Source: JBAYZQ01 sp041672385 (lineage in GTDB: Bacteria > Spirochaetota > Spirochaetia > Sphaerochaetales > Sphaerochaetaceae). From it: a stretch of DNA of 9,988 bases. The notes beneath the pieces were generated by a model that was not told the origin of the DNA, ran no database searches, and saw only the letters and a list, made by a program, of their open reading frames with translations. The translations under genes were made by a program, and so were the position numbers. Positions 6,253 to 9,988 of this stretch are shown piece by piece. Position 1 is the first letter of the stretch. Every line of letters starts with the position of its first letter. The DNA lies in assembly GCA_041672385.1 (NCBI GenBank), contig JBAYZQ010000081.1:1-9988 (forward strand). The letters are read 5' to 3'.

Positions 6253-6297
6253 TATGGTCTGGAGTTATTAAACAAACTCCAGCCATATCTTTTTTTT
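6253..6297 (+). terminator. Hairpin with T8 run between binding-protein and ATPase genes
   Basis: The arms CTGGAGTT (6259-6266) and AACTCCAG (6275-6282) pair around an 8-base loop. The stem extends by TATGG/CCATA with one bulged T at 6258, giving 13 base pairs. A run of eight T's follows at 6290-6297. It has all the marks of an intrinsic terminator inside the transport operon. It would let part of the transcripts end after the binding protein, matching the usual excess of binding protein over membrane components. It could also protect the upstream mRNA end. Confidence 0.85.
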
Positions 6298-6303
6298 ATA
6301 TTT

Positions 6304-6311
6304 GGGAGGTG
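6304..6311 (+). promoter_or_regulatory. Ribosome binding site for a TTG start
   Basis: GGGAGGTG at 6304-6311 is followed after 6 bases by the TTG at 6318. The next in-frame ATG is nine codons inside, already in the conserved beginning of the ATPase, so the TTG is the likely start. Confidence 0.75.
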
Positions 6312-6317
6312 TTTTAA

Positions 6318-7841
6318 TTGAATGATAGTAGCTTTTTGCTTGAAATGAAGGAAATAGTCAAATTGTTTCCGGGTGTTAGAGCTTTGGACGGAGTAGACTT
6401 TAATCTTAAGTCCGGCGAAGTCCATATTCTACTTGGTGAAAATGGTGCCGGAAAATCGACTCTAATGAAGATTTTGGCTGGGGCTTATACTCCTACGTCA
6501 GGAGAAGTCTTTATTGAAGGAAAACAAATTAAACAGTTTTCTCCGATTGCAGCCCAGAAACTTGGGATTGGAATAATATATCAGGAATTCAATTTGGTGC
6601 CTTACCTAAGTGTTGCTGAGAATATTTTTCTCGATCATATGCCAATGAAGCATGGTTTTATGGTAGATTCAAAAAAAATGCATTTGGAGGCTAAAAAGGT
6701 TCTCCAAAGTATGAATATGAATGTTGATACTCATGCTCTTGCAAGTGAAATTCCAGTTGCACAGCAACAAATGGTTGAAGTTGCAAAAGCTTTGACCCAT
6801 AATCTTAAGGTTTTGATTATGGATGAGCCAACTTCTTCTCTTTCAAGCAGAGAAATTGAACATTTGTTTGAAACGATAAGAAGGCTTAAGGCCAAAGGAA
6901 TTGGAATAATTTATATTTCTCACCGTCTTCAAGAAATTCCTGAAATTGGTGATAGAATTACAATATTGCGTGACGGCCAGTTTGTTGACAATCGTATGGT
7001 CAAGGATATGGGAACGCAAGAAATGATTCGGTTAATGGTCGGCCGAGAAATAAAAGACCTATATAAACGTGATTATAATCCTTGTGGGGAACTTATGCTT
7101 AAAGTAGATAATTTAAGTTCCAAGAAATCTGGACTAAAAGATGTCAGTATTGAAGTCCACAAGGGAGAAATAGTAGGGCTTGCTGGTCTTGTAGGAGCTG
7201 GAAGAACTGAACTGGTAAGAGCCATTTTCCATGTGGATTCATTTGAAAAAGGACAAATTATTTTCAAAGGGAAAAAACTAGAAAAATGTTTAAATCCTAC
7301 AGAGGTTATTGATTGTGGTATTTCTCTTATTCCTGAAGACAGAAAAAGCCAAGGTCTTTCTTTAGCTCTTACAGTTAAAGAAAATGTTGTTATGGCAAGT
7401 TTGGATAAGCTTTATCCAAATAAGAAAATATCCGAAGAAAAAGAGAAGGAAGTTGTATCAAATTATGTAAAAGAATTAGGTATATCAACTCCTTCAATCA
7501 ATCAACATGTTAAGAATTTAAGTGGTGGAAACCAACAAAAAGTTGTTTTGGCTAAGTGGTTATGTACCAAGGCTGATTTAATAATTTTTGATGAACCTAC
7601 ACGAGGAATTGATGTAGGCGCTAAGGGCGAAATTTATTCTTTTATGAATTCTTTGGCTGCAAATGGAAAGGCAATAATAATGATTTCTTCTGAACTTCCG
7701 GAAATTATCGGAATGAGTGACAGGGTTTATGTTATGCGTGACGGTAAAATGATTAACAGTATTGATCGTAAAGATGCTACTCAGGAATTAATTCTTTCCT
7801 ATGCAATGGAAGGTGGAAGGGAAGGAGCTGATAATGAATAA
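6318..7841 (+). CDS. CUT2-type sugar ABC importer ATPase, two nucleotide-binding domains
   Basis: This 507-residue protein has two ABC domains in tandem, the RbsA/MglA/RhaT/YtfR architecture and length. The first domain has a Walker A GENGAGKST (40-48), Q-loop Gln89, a divergent signature around PVAQQQMVEVAKAL (146-159), Walker B LIMDE (166-170) and H-loop His202. The second has a degenerate Walker A GLVGAGRTE (290-298, Arg in place of the lysine), an intact LSGGNQQ (401-407), Walker B LIIFDE (421-426), and Glu459 near the position of the switch histidine. Such asymmetry is normal for this family: one composite site hydrolyses ATP well and the other hardly. The TTG start rests on the strong ribosome site at 6304-6311. 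Its 3' end overlaps the first permease by 8 bases. A terminator-like hairpin precedes the gene, so its expression is probably lower than that of the binding protein. Confidence 0.95.
   Translation: MNDSSFLLEMKEIVKLFPGVRALDGVDFNLKSGEVHILLGENGAGKSTLMKILAGAYTPTSGEVFIEGKQIKQFSPIAAQKLGIGIIYQEFNLVPYLSVAENIFLDHMPMKHGFMVDSKKMHLEAKKVLQSMNMNVDTHALASEIPVAQQQMVEVAKALTHNLKVLIMDEPTSSLSSREIEHLFETIRRLKAKGIGIIYISHRLQEIPEIGDRITILRDGQFVDNRMVKDMGTQEMIRLMVGREIKDLYKRDYNPCGELMLKVDNLSSKKSGLKDVSIEVHKGEIVGLAGLVGAGRTELVRAIFHVDSFEKGQIIFKGKKLEKCLNPTEVIDCGISLIPEDRKSQGLSLALTVKENVVMASLDKLYPNKKISEEKEKEVVSNYVKELGISTPSINQHVKNLSGGNQQKVVLAKWLCTKADLIIFDEPTRGIDVGAKGEIYSFMNSLAANGKAIIMISSELPEIIGMSDRVYVMRDGKMINSIDRKDATQELILSYAMEGGREGADNE
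7821..7827 (+). promoter_or_regulatory. Ribosome binding site that sets the first permease start
   Basis: GAAGGAG at 7821-7827 lies inside the ATPase gene, 6 bases before the ATG at 7834. The longer in-frame ATG at 7801 would place this site inside the coding sequence and has no comparable site of its own. Confidence 0.75.
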
Positions 7842-8790
7842 AGAAAATGTGAAACGTTTTATAAAGAGTGTTCCTCCAGTTCTTTGGGCAATTATTATAC
7901 TTATTATAGTATTTAGTAATTTCTCAAAAAACTATTTAACTTATAGAAACTTGGTAATAATACTACAACAGACTTCAGTTTTGTTAGTAGTTGCAAGTGC
8001 TGCAACTTTTGTACTTATAAGTGGTGGGCTAGATTTGAGTTTAGGTGGAGTACTTACAATTTCTGGAGTTGCTGTTGCTTTTGCTCTAAATGCTGGACTT
8101 CCAATTTATGTGGTTTTTATAATAGGGGCTGCAGTAGGTTTTGCTTGTGGAGCTATTAATGGAACTTTAATTTCCTATTTAGGTTTAGCACCTTTTATTG
8201 TAACCTTGGGTACTCAGGGAATTTTCTTTGGTCTCTCACTTGTATTAAGTAAACGTCAAGGTATTTCAATTAGTAATGAAACTTTTATAAAATTGGGTGA
8301 TTTAATCAATGGAAAGATACCAATGGCTGCTATTCTTTGTGGAATACTTTTTTTGTTCGCAATCTTTGTGCAAAATCACACACGTTTAGGCCGGTATACT
8401 TATGCTATTGGTGGTAACCGTGAAGGATCTCGTTTAAGTGGAGTTAATACTAAATTCTGGCATTTTATGGTCTATGCTTTTGCTGGTTTTTTAACAGGAC
8501 TTGCTGCTGTAATTTTAGTTGCAAGATTAGAAGTTGCTGATCCAATAGTTGGTAGTCAGTGGGAGTTTGAAGCAATTGCTGCTGCTATTTTGGGAGGAAC
8601 CAGTATGGATATTGGTAGAGGAGATGTCAAAGGTACTTTGATTGGAGTTCTCCTGTTTACCATTGTTCGTAGTGGAATGAACGTAATTAGAGTTCCGTCA
8701 ATCCTTCAACCTGCTATTTTAGGAACCATTTTGGTTCTTGCTATTGTACTTCAAGTAAGTATTACTAACAGGAGGATTAATCATGAGTAA
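7834..8790 (+). CDS. CUT2-type sugar ABC importer permease 1
   Basis: This 318-residue inner-membrane permease belongs to the BPD_transp_2 family (RbsC/RhaP/YtfT group) and has eight to ten hydrophobic segments. Family marks are LISGGLDLSLGG (61-72), GAINGTLISYLGLAPFIVTLG (106-126), the cytoplasmic loop LGRYTYAIGGN (185-195) with SRLSGV that meets the ATPase, and FEAIAAAILGGTS (245-257). The start is placed at the ATG at 7834 because GAAGGAG lies six bases upstream. The frame also runs 11 codons further to an ATG at 7801, but that extension (MQWKVEGKELI) lies within the ATPase end and lacks a ribosome site. It overlaps the ATPase by 8 bases and the second permease by 8 bases, implying coupled translation. 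It probably forms a heterodimer with the second permease. Confidence 0.94.
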   Translation: MNKENVKRFIKSVPPVLWAIIILIIVFSNFSKNYLTYRNLVIILQQTSVLLVVASAATFVLISGGLDLSLGGVLTISGVAVAFALNAGLPIYVVFIIGAAVGFACGAINGTLISYLGLAPFIVTLGTQGIFFGLSLVLSKRQGISISNETFIKLGDLINGKIPMAAILCGILFLFAIFVQNHTRLGRYTYAIGGNREGSRLSGVNTKFWHFMVYAFAGFLTGLAAVILVARLEVADPIVGSQWEFEAIAAAILGGTSMDIGRGDVKGTLIGVLLFTIVRSGMNVIRVPSILQPAILGTILVLAIVLQVSITNRRINHE

Positions 8791-9763
8791 AAATAAAGTA
8801 TCAATACACAATTTAAGTGTTGACCAGATATCAAATTTGAGCCGTCTTCTGGCTTTGGCTCTTATAATTGTACTTGGTGTTATTATAAGTGACAGTTTTC
8901 TTTCTGTTGAGAACCTTACCAACATTCTTACCAATGCCAGTGTTCTTATCATTATTGGTGTGGGACAAACAATTGCAATTGTGACTAATGGTCCTGATCT
9001 TTCTTCAGGTTCTATTCTTACAATTTGTGCTGTATTAGTTGCTATTCTAATGAAATCCTTTGGAATTCCTTATCCAATTGCAATTCTTGCAGGTTTAAGC
9101 TTAGGAGCTTTAATTGGTGTTGTTAATGGAGTTATGATTTCCAAAGTTGGAATTCCTTCCTTTGTTTCAACCTATGGCTTGATGTGGGCTGTTTTTGGTT
9201 TTGCCTATGTTCTTCTTCATGGATATGTTCTTTATGATTTTAATTCATCTTTCCGTTTCATTGGAAATGGAAGTTTATTTGGCTTTATACCAATGCCAAT
9301 TGTAATAATGGCTTTAGTTGTTGGACTAGGAATTTTTGTCATGACAAAAACAACTTATGGACGTAGATTTTATGCAGTTGGAACTAATAGTGTATGTGCA
9401 AAAATGAGTGGAATTAATGTTGATAAGACTGTTATTTTAGCTTTTGTAAGTAGTGGTTTTCTTTCTGCTTTAGCCGGTATTGTTCTTATTGCTAGAATTA
9501 ATGCTGTTCAGTCTGATATTGGGTCAAATTATCTACTATCAGTTTTGGCTACTGTATATATGGGAGGAGCTAGTACTGAAGGTGGAGAAGGAACAATTCA
9601 GGGAACAATAATTGGTGCCTTGATTATTACAATAGTTTATAATTGTATGAACCTTCTTGCTGTACCTTCTGAGTGGCGTGAAGCTGTAATTGGTCTTTTG
9701 ATTATTCTCACAATTTTGATTGATTCTTTTGCAAAAAAGAGAGCTGAAAAAACAATAATTTAA
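8783..9763 (+). CDS. CUT2-type sugar ABC importer permease 2
   Basis: This 326-residue inner-membrane permease of the BPD_transp_2 family is the partner of the preceding one. It contains the first signature as TNGPDLSSGSI (68-78), where relatives usually have GGIDLSVGS. It also has GVVNGVMISKVGIPSFVSTYG (112-132), the coupling loop YGRRFYAVGTN (192-202) followed by KMSGI, and LATVYMGGAS (255-264). The ATG has AGGAGG seven bases upstream (8770-8775) inside the first permease gene. Two different permeases together with one double ATPase match the RhaSTPQ, LsrACDB and YtfQRT-YjfF systems, rather than the homodimeric RbsC type. The operon ends with the terminator at 9788-9828. Confidence 0.94.
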   Translation: MSKNKVSIHNLSVDQISNLSRLLALALIIVLGVIISDSFLSVENLTNILTNASVLIIIGVGQTIAIVTNGPDLSSGSILTICAVLVAILMKSFGIPYPIAILAGLSLGALIGVVNGVMISKVGIPSFVSTYGLMWAVFGFAYVLLHGYVLYDFNSSFRFIGNGSLFGFIPMPIVIMALVVGLGIFVMTKTTYGRRFYAVGTNSVCAKMSGINVDKTVILAFVSSGFLSALAGIVLIARINAVQSDIGSNYLLSVLATVYMGGASTEGGEGTIQGTIIGALIITIVYNCMNLLAVPSEWREAVIGLLIILTILIDSFAKKRAEKTII

Positions 9764-9787
9764 TTACTGTTTCAAAATTTATAACTT

Positions 9788-9828
9788 AAGGCTGTCTGGT
9801 TTAAAACACCGATGGCCTTATTTATTTT
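9788..9828 (+). terminator. Intrinsic terminator after the transport operon
   Basis: A 12-base-pair stem is formed by 9788-9800 and 9808-9819 around a 7-base loop. It has one bulged T (9797) and two G-T pairs near its middle. The outer part pairs AAGGC with GCCTT. A T-rich tail interrupted by one A (9821-9828) follows. It lies 25 bases after the last permease stop and separates the importer genes from the kinase. Confidence 0.75.
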
Positions 9829-9856
9829 AAATAAAGAAAAAGATAAACTATAATTA

Positions 9857-9885
9857 TTGAATTACAAGAAGAAATTACCTAAAAT
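9857..9885 (+). promoter_or_regulatory. Promoter of the FGGY kinase gene
   Basis: TTGAAT (9857-9862) is followed, after 17 bases, by TAAAAT (9880-9885). Each hexamer is near consensus and the spacing is ideal. Transcription would start near 9892, giving a leader of about 18 bases. A TATAAT at 9849-9854 is an alternative -10 but has no good -35. The terminator just upstream supports a separate promoter here. Confidence 0.55.
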
Positions 9886-9909
9886 AGAAAAAAAATAAGT
9901 GAGTTGAAT

Positions 9910-9988
9910 ATGAAATACTATCTGGGAATAGATAACGGTGGAACAGTTACAAAAGCTGCTCTTTATACTAAAGAAGGAAAACTTGTTG
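9910..9988 (+). CDS. FGGY-family carbohydrate kinase, N-terminal fragment
   Basis: Only the first 26 codons are in the window; the gene runs off the right edge. The peptide opens MKYYLGIDNGGTVTKAAL, the phosphate-1 motif at the start of FGGY sugar kinases (actin/hexokinase fold, ATP-dependent sugar phosphorylation in the cytoplasm). Classical rhamnulokinases begin with a DLGASSGR-type motif. The DNGGTVTKA form here is closer to L-xylulokinase (LyxK) and related kinases, to judge from remembered sequences. The ATG has a modest ribosome site, AAGTGAG (9897-9903), six bases upstream. It probably phosphorylates the ketose made by the RhaA-type isomerase, but the exact sugar cannot be given from this fragment. 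Confidence 0.8.
   Translation, partial: MKYYLGIDNGGTVTKAALYTKEGKLV

Noticed and set aside
7801..7833. ATG at 7801 as start of the first permease
   Set aside because: The 11-residue extension has no ribosome site and is just an alternate reading of the ATPase end; ATG 7834 follows GAAGGAG.
8719..8952. Minus-strand frame of 77 codons at the permease junction
   Set aside because: It is antisense to two coupled permease genes and has no supporting signals; the same applies to shorter minus frames at 2589-2858, 3433-3630, 4304-4498 and 7073-7267.

Overview
The window is an AT-rich bacterial segment holding a plus-strand sugar uptake and isomerisation locus. The organism is most likely a low-GC diderm, and a Treponema-like spirochaete is my best guess. 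The clue is the transporter's binding protein. It has a Sec signal that appears to be cut after an Ala-Asn-Ala motif and is followed by a Gln-Gly-Glu-Ser start, which recalls spirochaete binding proteins more than the lipobox lipoproteins of Firmicutes. This placement is inference. Strong AGGAG-type ribosome binding sites and several TTG starts are seen directly.

Layout. Positions 1-176 hold a possible tail of an upstream gene and a weak promoter. Positions 177-926 encode a TauE/SafE-family membrane protein. Positions 927-1160 are a very AT-rich control region with two inverted repeats and a near-consensus promoter (TTGACA, 16 bp, extended TATGCT). From that promoter runs a tight gene series: an Old Yellow Enzyme-type flavin oxidoreductase with a C-terminal cysteine cluster (1161-2528), an aldo/keto reductase (2538-3533), L-rhamnose isomerase RhaA (3530-4792) and a small protein of the Anabaena sensory rhodopsin transducer (ASRT) family (4796-5155). 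A complete ABC sugar importer of the ribose/rhamnose (CUT2) type follows: binding protein (5209-6240), double-domain ATPase (6318-7841) and two permeases (7834-8790 and 8783-9763). A strong hairpin with a T8 run lies between the binding protein and the ATPase. A second terminator follows the last permease. After it, a separate promoter leads into an FGGY-family sugar kinase that is cut by the window end (9910-9988).

How the genes fit together. The importer would bring a monosaccharide into the cell, RhaA would convert the aldose to its ketose, and the FGGY kinase would phosphorylate that ketose. The kinase N-terminus does not look like a classical rhamnulokinase and is closer to the L-xylulokinase type. 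RhaA enzymes are promiscuous, so the substrate may be L-lyxose or another rare sugar rather than L-rhamnose, or in addition to it. The flavin oxidoreductase and aldo/keto reductase cotranscribed with RhaA have no place in the textbook rhamnose route. The ASRT-like protein sits here with no rhodopsin gene in view. Together these make the 1161-5155 block the most interesting part of the window. No aldolase, mutarotase or complete regulator gene is visible. No tRNA, rRNA, CRISPR array or insertion sequence was seen.
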